Source: Bacteroidota bacterium (GTDB lineage: Bacteria > Bacteroidota > Bacteroidia > UKL13-3). From it: DNA of 39,792 nt. Positions 15,994 to 23,950 of this stretch are shown here, piece by piece (the stretch's first letter is position 1; the number at the start of each line of letters is the position of its first letter). Position numbers and translations under genes: made by a program. The DNA lies in contig JAIXSO010000025.1 in assembly GCA_027484685.1 (NCBI GenBank), positions 1 through 39,792 on the forward strand. The letters run 5' to 3'. The notes under the pieces were generated by a model. The model did no database searches and was not told the origin of the DNA. It saw nothing but the letters and a program-made list of their open reading frames with translations.

Positions 15994-16779
15994 ATGATAA
16001 ACCGATTTTTAATAATGTTTTTTGTCCTATTGGCTTTTAAGTCTTATTCTAAAAAATTAAACGACACTGAACATGAATTAATATGGAGAAAATGTATTAG
16101 TGTTGGTGAATTAAGAATTTGGAACACATGGGATGCTATCGCATTCTTAAATATGTATGAAGAATCTCTATCAATTAAGGAACTTTGGATAAGTAACTTT
16201 GATTCATTTAATTCTTTTAGGGAAGAAATATTTAGAAAATTAGAAAATCAAACTAAAATTGAGAAATTAAGAATAGAATACTTTACGATTAATAATGATA
16301 GTAATACTTTCTGGAAAAACATAAATGTTAAAGGTGGAAGTTTACAATCGATATTTATATCCAATAGTAAATTAGATTCAACAATATTTGAGAATTTTAT
16401 TAATATAAATAATCTTTCAAATATCATATTAGTAAATAATAATATAAAAGATATTACTTATATTCTATCGATTTTAAGTAGGTGTTCAAATTTAGAATCA
16501 GTTAATTTTTCAAAGAACCCTATAATTTTTGTTCCTAAAAATTTCTTATTATACGGAAACATTAAATTTTTGGATTTTTCGTATACAAAAATTAAGGAAA
16601 TACCTTTACAAGAATTATTAAATTCAAATATTAAAGGTATACATGTTTTTGGATGTAAATTAAAAAAAATGAAAATAAAAAAAACTAATTCACCAAAATG
16701 TATGATCTTGAGCGGTAGTAATGAATTTTTAAAACAAAATCGAAAGATTTTAAAACAAATTCAATGCAAGAGTCTATAG
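15994..16779 (+). CDS. Leucine-rich-repeat protein, putative immunity partner of Rhs tip 2
   Basis: A 261-residue protein with a signal peptide (MINRFLIMFFVLLAFKSYS/KK). From about residue 60 it consists of leucine/isoleucine-rich repeats of ~23 residues: IKELWISNFDSF, IEKLRIEYFTIN, LQSIFISNSKLD, LSNIILVNNNIKDI, LESVNFSKNPI, IKFLDFSYTKIKEIP. LRR solenoids bind proteins. Exported, and 5 bases behind the tip 2 toxin, it probably binds and neutralises that toxin. The functional assignment rests on position only. Its AT content is even higher than that of the core genes around the array, consistent with a transferred cassette. Confidence 0.65.
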   Translation: MINRFLIMFFVLLAFKSYSKKLNDTEHELIWRKCISVGELRIWNTWDAIAFLNMYEESLSIKELWISNFDSFNSFREEIFRKLENQTKIEKLRIEYFTINNDSNTFWKNINVKGGSLQSIFISNSKLDSTIFENFININNLSNIILVNNNIKDITYILSILSRCSNLESVNFSKNPIIFVPKNFLLYGNIKFLDFSYTKIKEIPLQELLNSNIKGIHVFGCKLKKMKIKKTNSPKCMILSGSNEFLKQNRKILKQIQCKSL

Positions 16780-16884
16780 CACCCCCTAACCTAGTTAGCG
16801 CAAGAGCAAATAAAGCAAAGCTGTTGCCCTTCCGAAATCTTACGGAATTTGGCGTGTTTCATAGTAACAAAAGTAAAACTATCT

Positions 16885-16917
16885 AAACCGCTTTAGCCAA
16901 AACTAAAACAGTTTTTT
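16885..16917 (+). terminator. Repeated hairpin, degenerate copy 3
   Basis: AAACCGCTTTAG then CTAAAACAGTTTTTT. The right arm has lost pairing at the GCGG positions. The 16780-17426 gap holds this, a second hairpin (17069), two related phrases ending in AACAAAAGTAAAA (16865-16878 and 17048-17061), the unit 3 Rhs piece and a carB relic. I see no intact gene. Confidence 0.6.
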
Positions 16918-17068
16918 AAAATTAAACAGGAAAATAGGCGTTCACTGAATAAAATCAATACAAAAAGACATACCAAAATCATACAAGAGTTTTGGAATAG
17001 ATGCTTTTAAAAGCCAATGCTGGTGCACGTCTTAGACGTTTTCAAAGCAACAAAAGTAAAATATAAAC

Positions 17069-17101
17069 AAAACCGCTTTAACTAAAACTAAGCGGTTTTT
17101 T
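17069..17101 (+). terminator. Repeated hairpin, copy 4
   Basis: AAAACCGCTTTA and TAAGCGGTTTTT form a stem with a T-tail just before the third Rhs-unit leader, the same design as at 13005 and 14834. Confidence 0.65.
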
Positions 17102-17120
17102 ATTTTAAAAATGCGTTATA

Positions 17121-17148
17121 CCGCCAATAATTTTATAAAAATTATGCG
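17121..17148. repeat. CCGC/GCGG hairpin in Rhs-unit leader, copy 2
   Basis: CCGCCAATAATTTT and AAATTATGCGG repeat the element at 14892-14921, again followed by CATAACCAAAACTAATAAAGG. Confidence 0.7.
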
Positions 17149-17172
17149 GCATAACCAAAACTAATAAAGGTA

Positions 17173-17346
17173 GTAAAAACCTTTATTGTTTTGGTATATT
17201 TGAATTACAAAATGCACTTAACCAATTTCCATTTTTACACCCGATACATCGGGATAAAAAACTACCTTTATAGTAAGCCTGCAAAGAGTTTTTAGTCCTA
17301 ATTTATTAGAAGTTATATTGGTTATAACTTCGTTTTCAATGGCAAA
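17173..17346 (+). pseudogene. Gutted Rhs unit 3: conserved 5' module without toxin
   Basis: Third copy of the ~165-bp Rhs-unit module, with TATATTTG (17195-17202) and the CCCGATACATCGGG palindrome intact. The second half is eroded. Where the other copies read GTTATGGCTTCGCCTTCAAT, this one reads GTTATAACTTCGTTTTCAAT. Immediately after TTCAATGGCAAA the Rhs similarity stops and carB similarity begins. No toxin or immunity frame follows. Confidence 0.8.
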
Positions 17347-17387
17347 ATGAATTTTCATCAAACTTCTAAAATTAGTTTTTATTGGCT
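17329..17387 (-). pseudogene. carB internal relic (fragment B)
   Basis: On the minus strand the sequence decodes as KTNFRSLMKIHFAIENE, against KMNIRGLMNMQFAIKNE in the intact CarB (DNA 21258-21315). By eye about 48 of 58 bases agree, with one gap. The first ~18 bases fit both the Rhs module and carB, so the junction lies in a microhomology around TTCAATGGCAAA. Orientation is the same as in intact carB. Confidence 0.8.
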
Positions 17388-17426
17388 TTTTATTTAATAT
17401 TGTCATCAAATTTTTTATATAAAAAC

Positions 17427-20400
17427 ATGAAAAAATCAATACTAATCTTTTTATTTACTTTTATTTCGTTTGTGGCTTTCTCTCAATCAATTGGAGATAC
17501 CATAAAAGTTAAAACATTTCACTATGGTAGCAATACCAGAGATACTCTAATTGCTTTTCCAAACAATAATTTATCGTACGAAAAAATTATTATGAAATAC
17601 AATATGCGTTGTAAAAATGCTTTGATTTCAACTGGTACAAACCGTAACCAAGGCTGTGGGGAGTGGGATTATAGCTGTAATACCTACATTGTTGATTCCA
17701 ATAAAGTAGAAGCTGTTTTAACTACACAACCAAACTATGTAATCAATAATTTTAATGGAAGTACCTTTAAATACACCACAAAAATGCCTCATGATTATTT
17801 AAGATTTACTCAACAAAAAACGGTTGTTGATAGTGTAATTTCTGAAAATATTTACACCATACAAAATGGAACTGATACCATAAATAACTTTATAAAAGCT
17901 AACGAAAATTCAGGAAAATCTCAAATTATTTATAAAGCCTCTGAGTTAATTTCAGCTGGAATTACAGCAGGAAATATAAATGGTATTACATTGAATGTTT
18001 TAAATAATGGAGGAACAGCAAATTTTTTAAAAATTAAAATAAAAGGTGTATCAAATACTTTTTTATCATCAAGCAATCTTGTTCTAAATGGCTTTACTGA
18101 AGTTTATAATCAAAACTACAATTTTGTAAATGGAGAAAATGTGATTCATTTTAAAACACCTTTTGCTTGGGATGGTATTCAAAATTTAATTATTGAAGTT
18201 TCATTTACAAACACAATTCCTCAAAATCAAATTAATTTTGCTGGAAATACCGATTCATTAACCGTAGGTCTATATGCAACCAATAATTATGCATTAAACT
18301 TAATGAATAGTGGTTTTCTAAAATTAGATACAACTGGTTTTTTTCAAATTAATAAAGAACTTACCATATCGTTTTGGACTTTTGGAAATGCAAATGTGAT
18401 GCCTACTACAACTACTATTTTGTATGGTTTTCCAACCAATGAAAACGAAAGACAGTTGAACATTCATTTACCACACGGCAATACCAATGTATATTTTGAT
18501 TGTGGTTATTCAGCAGGTGGTTACGACAGAATAAATAAAGTAGCAACCGCGCAAGAACAAGGAGGAAAATGGAACCACTGGACTTTTACTAAAAATGCCA
18601 ATACTGGAACTATGAAGATTTTTTTAAATGGTGCGCTTTGGCATTCAGGAACTGGACTAACAAAAGCCATTACTCTTTTAAATTTATTGCTAGGAAAAAA
18701 TCAAAATAAAGACGCCAATTACAAGGGAAAAATAAATGAATTGGCTATATTTAAAAAAGAATTACCAGATTCAATAGTGTTAGGTTGGTATAAAAAACCA
18801 ATTACTTCATCACATCCTTTTTATTCAAATTTGTTGAGCTATTATCCGTTTAACGAAGCAATGGGGCAACAAGTTAAAAACAATGTATCGAATGTGGTTT
18901 TAAATGGCGAAAACTTAACATGGACGTTTGAAAGAGGCGATCAACTAGACAGAACATTTTTTGAAACCAATAAAAGACCTAATATTAAATTTATAAAAGC
19001 AAATTATGTTTCAACAATCCAAAACACTTTTGCTTTAGATTCTATAGCTAGAAACACTGCATTAATAGAAAAATTTAGTATTGATTCAAAAGCAGATGTT
19101 ATTCCTTTAACCAACGATATAGTAAAACTTGATACTACTTATAGAAACTATTATTCAGCCGAAAACAGTACAATTATAAACGGTGACAGTGGAAATATAA
19201 TTTCATCAGTTCCGGTAAGTTCTGAAGGTGCGTTAAGTCTAAGTAATTTAAATTACTATAAACGTTACCCTTTTTATAACGAAATAATGTCGTTTGTAAC
19301 TCCTTATGGTATTGGTTTAGACTTAGGTGTAAATGGCAAAACATGGTATTTTGATGTAAGTGATTTTGAACCTTTACTAAAAAACAATAAAAGAATTTTG
19401 ATGACACTAGGTGGGCAAAATCAAGAACAAATGGATGTGGAATTTTGGTTTGTAGTAGGTACCCCGGTAAGAAAAGTTTTAGCGTTTAATCAACTTTGGC
19501 AAGGCACAAACAGAACAGGCTCGCCATCAATTGGTAGCATCAATAACGAGTCGGTTTACTCAGCCATTTCTGTTCCAACTTTAAGTACAGGTAAGGCATT
19601 TAAAATTCGCTCATCTATTACAGGGCATGGTGCTGAGGGAGAATTTGAATCAAATGGTGGACCAATTGATCATTCAATAAATATTAATGGAGGAAGTACT
19701 GAATTTATTTGGAGTATTTATCAAAAATGTGCTTCTAATCCTGTTTTTCCTCAAGGTGGAACTTGGGTTTACGATAGGCAAGGTTGGTGTCCCGGTCAAA
19801 GCTCTTTACTAAAAGAAAATGATGTTACATCGCTTGTAAATCCCGGAACTCCAATTACAGTTGATTACAATGCTTCAATACCTAATAAAACTTCGGGCGA
19901 CTACAGATACCATATTGCGCATCAATTAGTAACTTATGATGTTCCAAGTTTTAATATTGATGCTAGAATATTAGATGTTATAGAGCCTAGCGATAAAATT
20001 GTAAATGCAAAATTCAACCCTTCTTGTAGTCAACCAAAAATTATAGTTCAAAACTCTGGAAAAAATAACATAACCAGTTTGGTTATAAACTATTGGTTAA
20101 ATAATTCCACAGTTAAACAAGCTTATACTTGGATCGGAAATTTAGCCTTTTTAGACACTGCAATTATAACATTACCAAATTATTGGTTATGGTATAATGG
20201 CATTACAGAAAACAATAATAAATTTTACGCTGAAATAAAAAGTGTAAACAATACAACGGACGAATATGCTTATAATAATAAATATGAATCGGCATTTAAT
20301 AAGCCAGATGTAGTTACTGGTAAATTTACTATCGATGTAAAAACCAATAATAATCCCGCAGAAAACTCTTACCAATTATATGATTCTGACGGAAAGCTAG

Positions 20401-20897
20401 TTGACAGTAAAACTTTTGATAAAGCAAATACTTTATTTAGTAATACCTATACTTTAGGTGGGTTTTATAAATTAGTAGTAAATGATGAAGGAGAAGACGG
20501 AATAAATTGGTGGGCAAATACCGCTCAAGGAACAGGTTTTGTAAGAATTAGAAACGAGGCAGGTGCTGTTGCAAAAACTTTACAGCCCGATTTTGGAAAA
20601 TTTATTGAATATAGTTTTACCACCAGATGGAAATTAAATAATGAAGAGGTAGCCGAAGAAAATCTTTTTGGTATTTACCCTAATCCAGCTAGTAATTTAT
20701 TTTACTTAGAAGGTTTAAATATAAACAATGCTATTATTAAAGTTACTGATATTTTAGGACATGAAATGGCTCTAAATAAAAACACTATTGAAACCAATAA
20801 GATAGAATTTAATAGTGCTGTTTTAAAACCGGGAGTCTATTTCGTTTCAATATACAATAACGGTGTTCAAACGGTAAAACAACTTGTGATTCAATAA
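17427..20897 (+). CDS. PNGase F-related T9SS-secreted protein with LamG domain
   Basis: 1156 residues. Signal peptide MKKSILIFLFTFISFVAFS/Q. Residues about 22-110 resemble the N-terminal domain of peptide-N-glycosidase F relatives (SYEKIIMKYNMRCK, GCGEWDYSCNTYI). A concanavalin A/LamG-like domain lies at about 300-455 (ELTISFWTF, GGKWNHWTFTKN, INELAIFKKELPD). Residues about 635-900 match the PNGase F C-terminal part (KTWYFDVSDFEPLL, VEFWFVVGTPVRKVL). A T9SS type A sorting domain ends it (GIYPNPASNLFYLEG...GVYFVSIYN). These enzymes remove N-glycans from glycoproteins, but the catalytic acids were not verified here. ATG 17427 gives a clean signal peptide. An upstream TTG lies inside the carB relic. 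Confidence 0.85.
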   Translation: MKKSILIFLFTFISFVAFSQSIGDTIKVKTFHYGSNTRDTLIAFPNNNLSYEKIIMKYNMRCKNALISTGTNRNQGCGEWDYSCNTYIVDSNKVEAVLTTQPNYVINNFNGSTFKYTTKMPHDYLRFTQQKTVVDSVISENIYTIQNGTDTINNFIKANENSGKSQIIYKASELISAGITAGNINGITLNVLNNGGTANFLKIKIKGVSNTFLSSSNLVLNGFTEVYNQNYNFVNGENVIHFKTPFAWDGIQNLIIEVSFTNTIPQNQINFAGNTDSLTVGLYATNNYALNLMNSGFLKLDTTGFFQINKELTISFWTFGNANVMPTTTTILYGFPTNENERQLNIHLPHGNTNVYFDCGYSAGGYDRINKVATAQEQGGKWNHWTFTKNANTGTMKIFLNGALWHSGTGLTKAITLLNLLLGKNQNKDANYKGKINELAIFKKELPDSIVLGWYKKPITSSHPFYSNLLSYYPFNEAMGQQVKNNVSNVVLNGENLTWTFERGDQLDRTFFETNKRPNIKFIKANYVSTIQNTFALDSIARNTALIEKFSIDSKADVIPLTNDIVKLDTTYRNYYSAENSTIINGDSGNIISSVPVSSEGALSLSNLNYYKRYPFYNEIMSFVTPYGIGLDLGVNGKTWYFDVSDFEPLLKNNKRILMTLGGQNQEQMDVEFWFVVGTPVRKVLAFNQLWQGTNRTGSPSIGSINNESVYSAISVPTLSTGKAFKIRSSITGHGAEGEFESNGGPIDHSININGGSTEFIWSIYQKCASNPVFPQGGTWVYDRQGWCPGQSSLLKENDVTSLVNPGTPITVDYNASIPNKTSGDYRYHIAHQLVTYDVPSFNIDARILDVIEPSDKIVNAKFNPSCSQPKIIVQNSGKNNITSLVINYWLNNSTVKQAYTWIGNLAFLDTAIITLPNYWLWYNGITENNNKFYAEIKSVNNTTDEYAYNNKYESAFNKPDVVTGKFTIDVKTNNNPAENSYQLYDSDGKLVDSKTFDKANTLFSNTYTLGGFYKLVVNDEGEDGINWWANTAQGTGFVRIRNEAGAVAKTLQPDFGKFIEYSFTTRWKLNNEEVAEENLFGIYPNPASNLFYLEGLNINNAIIKVTDILGHEMALNKNTIETNKIEFNSAVLKPGVYFVSIYNNGVQTVKQLVIQ

Positions 20898-20899
20898 AC

Positions 20900-20936
20900 A
20901 AAAAAGGCGTTAAATAATTTATTTAACGCCTTTTTT
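20900..20936. terminator. Bidirectional terminator between PNGase-like gene and carB
   Basis: AAAAAAGGCGTTAAATA (20900-20916) pairs with TATTTAACGCCTTTTTT (20920-20936), a 17-bp perfect stem with a 3-base loop. It sits exactly between two convergent genes and serves both. Confidence 0.92.
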
Positions 20937-23756
20937 TTATTTACTTAAGAACATGCTCTTTTCGCTTCGCAATTGGCGGAAATGAGGGTCGTTCAAATCT
21001 TTTATAAATCTAATTGCTTCTCCTGTACTTTTCATTTCTGGTCCTAATTCCTTATTCACATTCGGGAATTTATTGAACGAAAATACTGGCTCTTTTATGG
21101 CGTAACCGGTAAGCTTTCTTTCAAAAGTAAAGTCGGTTAATTTATTTTGGCCTAACATTATTTTAGTAGCAATATTTACATAAGCTATTCCGTATGCTTT
21201 GGCTATAAACGGAACGGTTCTACTAGAGCGTGGATTAGCTTCAATTACATACACCTTTTCGTTTTTAATGGCAAATTGCATGTTCATCAAACCTCTAATA
21301 TTCATTTTAAAGGCTAGTTTAGTGGCAATATCTTCCATTTGTTTTTGAACATTTTCGCTCAAGCTAAATGGAGGTAATACCGCACTTGAATCACCACTAT
21401 GGATTCCAGCAGGTTCTATATGTTCCATCATGCCTATAATATGAACAGTTTCACCATCGCAAATCAAATCAATTTCGGCTTCTTCTGCTCTATCTAAAAA
21501 ATGATCAATTAATACACGGTTTCCAGGTAAATCGCCTAATAAATCAATTACGGCTTTTTCCAAATCCTCATCATTGATTACAATTTTCATTCCTTGTCCG
21601 CCTAATACATAACTTGGGCGAACCAAAACAGGATAACCAACTTTATTGGCTACAGCAATGGCTTCGTCAGCATCTTCGGCCACACCATAATTAGGATAAG
21701 GAATATCTAATTCTTTTAATAAATCAGAGAACGAACCTCTATCTTCCGATAAATCCATATCAGGGAAACTGGTTCCTATAATTTTGATGCCATGCTCATG
21801 TAATTTACGAGCTAATTTCAGCGCAGTTTGGCCACCTAATTGGACAATTACACCTTCTGGTTTTTCTTTTTCTATAATCTCGCGGATATGTTCCCAGAAA
21901 ATTGGCTCAAAATATAACTTGTCAGCCATGTCAAAGTCGGTTGAAACTGTTTCAGGATTACAATTAATCATAATGGCTTCGTAACCACATTCCTTTGAGG
22001 CTAAAAGTCCATGAACGCAGCAATAATCAAATTCAATTCCTTGGCCAATTCTATTTGGTCCTGAACCTAAAACTATGACTTTCTTTTTATCACTAACTAT
22101 ACTCTCATCTTCTTGGTCAAAGCTTGAGTAAAAATAGTTGGTTGGTGATGGAAACTCAGCCGCACAAGTATCTACCATTTTGTAAACACGCTTCACATTC
22201 ATTTGTGTGCGCAAGTTCCAAACATCATCTTCAACGGTATTGCCACCTAATAAATGAGCTATTTGCGCATCGCTATAACCTTTTTGTTTTAACTCAACCA
22301 TTACCTCTTTAGGCATATTGGTTACGTTAAAACGTTTGGCTGTATTTTCTAAATGCACCATATCGCTAATTTGGTTTAAGAACCAACGGCTAATACGCGT
22401 CATTTTCTCTACTGATGATATTGGAACACCTAAACTCAAGGCATCTTTTACTGCAAATATTCTATCCCAACTTGGGTTTTTTAATTTGTCAACTATATCC
22501 TCTAATTTCTTTTGTTGGTAACCATCAGCACCTAAACCATTGCGTTTAATTTCTAACGATTGAATGGCTTTTTGTAGTGCCTCGGTAAAGGTTCTTCCAA
22601 TTCCCATGGTTTCACCTACCGATTTCATTTGTAAGCCTAAAGTTTTATCAGCACCTTTAAATTTATCAAAATTCCAACGTGGTACTTTTACAATTACATA
22701 ATCAATGGCAGGTTCAAAAAATGCTGAAGTAGTTTTTGTTACAGGATTTTTTAGTTCATCTAAATGATAACCAATAGCCAATTTTGCTGCAATTTTTGCA
22801 ATTGGATAACCCGTTGCTTTACTTGCTAATGCCGATGAGCGCGAAACACGAGGGTTAATTTCAACGGATATAATTTGCTCGTCTTCAGGATTTACAGCAA
22901 ATTGAACATTACATCCACCTGTAAAGTTTCCAATACTGCGCATCATGTGTATAGCCATATCGCGCATGCGTTGGTAAGTGCTATCGCTCAATGTCATGGC
23001 AGGCGCAACTGTAATTGAATCACCAGTATGAATTCCCATTGGGTCAAAATTTTCAATGGTACAAATTACTGTTACGTTATTATTTTTATCGCGCAATAAC
23101 TCTAATTCATATTCTTGCCAACCAAATAATGCTTTTTCAACCAAAACCTCGTGAGTAGGCGAAGCTTCTAAGCCACGTTTTAAAGCAGCATCTAATTCCG
23201 ATTTTTCGTTAACAAATCCACCACCACTTCCACCTAAAGTAAATGAAGGTCGTATAACTAATGGAAAACCAATTGTTTGTGCAATTTCTTTTCCTTCTAA
23301 AAAGGAGTTTGCCACTTTTGATTGAGCAACTGGCACACCAATATCAATCATTTTTTGGCGGAATAACTCGCGATTTTCGGTGGTGTTAATGGCAGCAATA
23401 TCAACCCCAATCATGCGTACATTGTATTTTGCCCAAAGCCCAATTTCATCGGCTTCAATAGCTAAATTTAATGCTGTTTGTCCTCCCATAGTTGGTAAAA
23501 CTGCATCAATGTGGCGCTCTTTTAAAATTTGTTCAATACTTTCAATTGTTAACGGCAATAAGTAAACATTATCTGCCGTAACTTTATCCGTCATAATAGT
23601 AGCAGGGTTAGAGTTAATTAAGGTAACTTCAATTCCTTCTTCTTTTAATGAACGAGCAGCTTGGCTTCCCGAATAATCAAATTCGCATGCTTGACCAATA
23701 ATAATAGGTCCACTTCCAATAATAAGTACTGATTTAAGGCTGGTATCTTTAGGCAT
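20937..23756 (-). CDS. carB: Carbamoyl-phosphate synthase large subunit
   Basis: 939 residues. CarB makes carbamoyl phosphate from bicarbonate, ammonia (delivered by CarA) and two ATP, for arginine and pyrimidine synthesis. Two ATP-grasp halves are evident: KSVLIIGSGPIIIGQACEFDYSG opens the first, and KKVIVLGSGPNRIGQGIEFDYC (from about residue 555) the second. ISVEINPRVSRSSALASKATGYP and YVIEANPRSSRTVPFIAKAYG are the paired metal/ATP sites. E. coli CarB has about 1073 residues. This protein ends right after the second synthetase half, without the MGS-like allosteric domain, as I recall for many Bacteroidota. Two decayed fragments of the same gene lie at 12781 and 17329. No carA is adjacent. 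Confidence 0.97.
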   Translation of the reverse strand: MPKDTSLKSVLIIGSGPIIIGQACEFDYSGSQAARSLKEEGIEVTLINSNPATIMTDKVTADNVYLLPLTIESIEQILKERHIDAVLPTMGGQTALNLAIEADEIGLWAKYNVRMIGVDIAAINTTENRELFRQKMIDIGVPVAQSKVANSFLEGKEIAQTIGFPLVIRPSFTLGGSGGGFVNEKSELDAALKRGLEASPTHEVLVEKALFGWQEYELELLRDKNNNVTVICTIENFDPMGIHTGDSITVAPAMTLSDSTYQRMRDMAIHMMRSIGNFTGGCNVQFAVNPEDEQIISVEINPRVSRSSALASKATGYPIAKIAAKLAIGYHLDELKNPVTKTTSAFFEPAIDYVIVKVPRWNFDKFKGADKTLGLQMKSVGETMGIGRTFTEALQKAIQSLEIKRNGLGADGYQQKKLEDIVDKLKNPSWDRIFAVKDALSLGVPISSVEKMTRISRWFLNQISDMVHLENTAKRFNVTNMPKEVMVELKQKGYSDAQIAHLLGGNTVEDDVWNLRTQMNVKRVYKMVDTCAAEFPSPTNYFYSSFDQEDESIVSDKKKVIVLGSGPNRIGQGIEFDYCCVHGLLASKECGYEAIMINCNPETVSTDFDMADKLYFEPIFWEHIREIIEKEKPEGVIVQLGGQTALKLARKLHEHGIKIIGTSFPDMDLSEDRGSFSDLLKELDIPYPNYGVAEDADEAIAVANKVGYPVLVRPSYVLGGQGMKIVINDEDLEKAVIDLLGDLPGNRVLIDHFLDRAEEAEIDLICDGETVHIIGMMEHIEPAGIHSGDSSAVLPPFSLSENVQKQMEDIATKLAFKMNIRGLMNMQFAIKNEKVYVIEANPRSSRTVPFIAKAYGIAYVNIATKIMLGQNKLTDFTFERKLTGYAIKEPVFSFNKFPNVNKELGPEMKSTGEAIRFIKDLNDPHFRQLRSEKSMFLSK

Positions 23757-23823
23757 TTTTTATAATTTGTTGATTGAATGGAGCAATCTAAAGCTAGGTT
23801 CTAAAATGGAACTGCTTAAAATT

Positions 23824-23844
23824 GGGCAAAGATAATTATTGCCC
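23824..23844 (-). promoter_or_regulatory. Possible carB promoter/operator
   Basis: Inverted repeat GGGCAA (23824-23829)/TTGCCC (23839-23844) overlaps TATCTTTG read on the minus strand (23834-23827), which fits the -7 consensus TAnnTTTG. No good -33 box is seen. It lies about 70 bases upstream of carB. Confidence 0.35.
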
Positions 23845-23950
23845 GCAAACTATAAAGCGTGTGGAAAAGAAATGATAAAATGATTTTAATACAATTGGCC
23901 TTAATACCAATAAAACAAGGAGGATAGGTTATAAAATGTATTTTATTTTT

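Noticed and set aside
17218-17439. Minus-strand 73-codon frame as a gene
   Set aside because: Its central part is the carB relic and the rest is the complement of the Rhs module. It has no independent start context or family.
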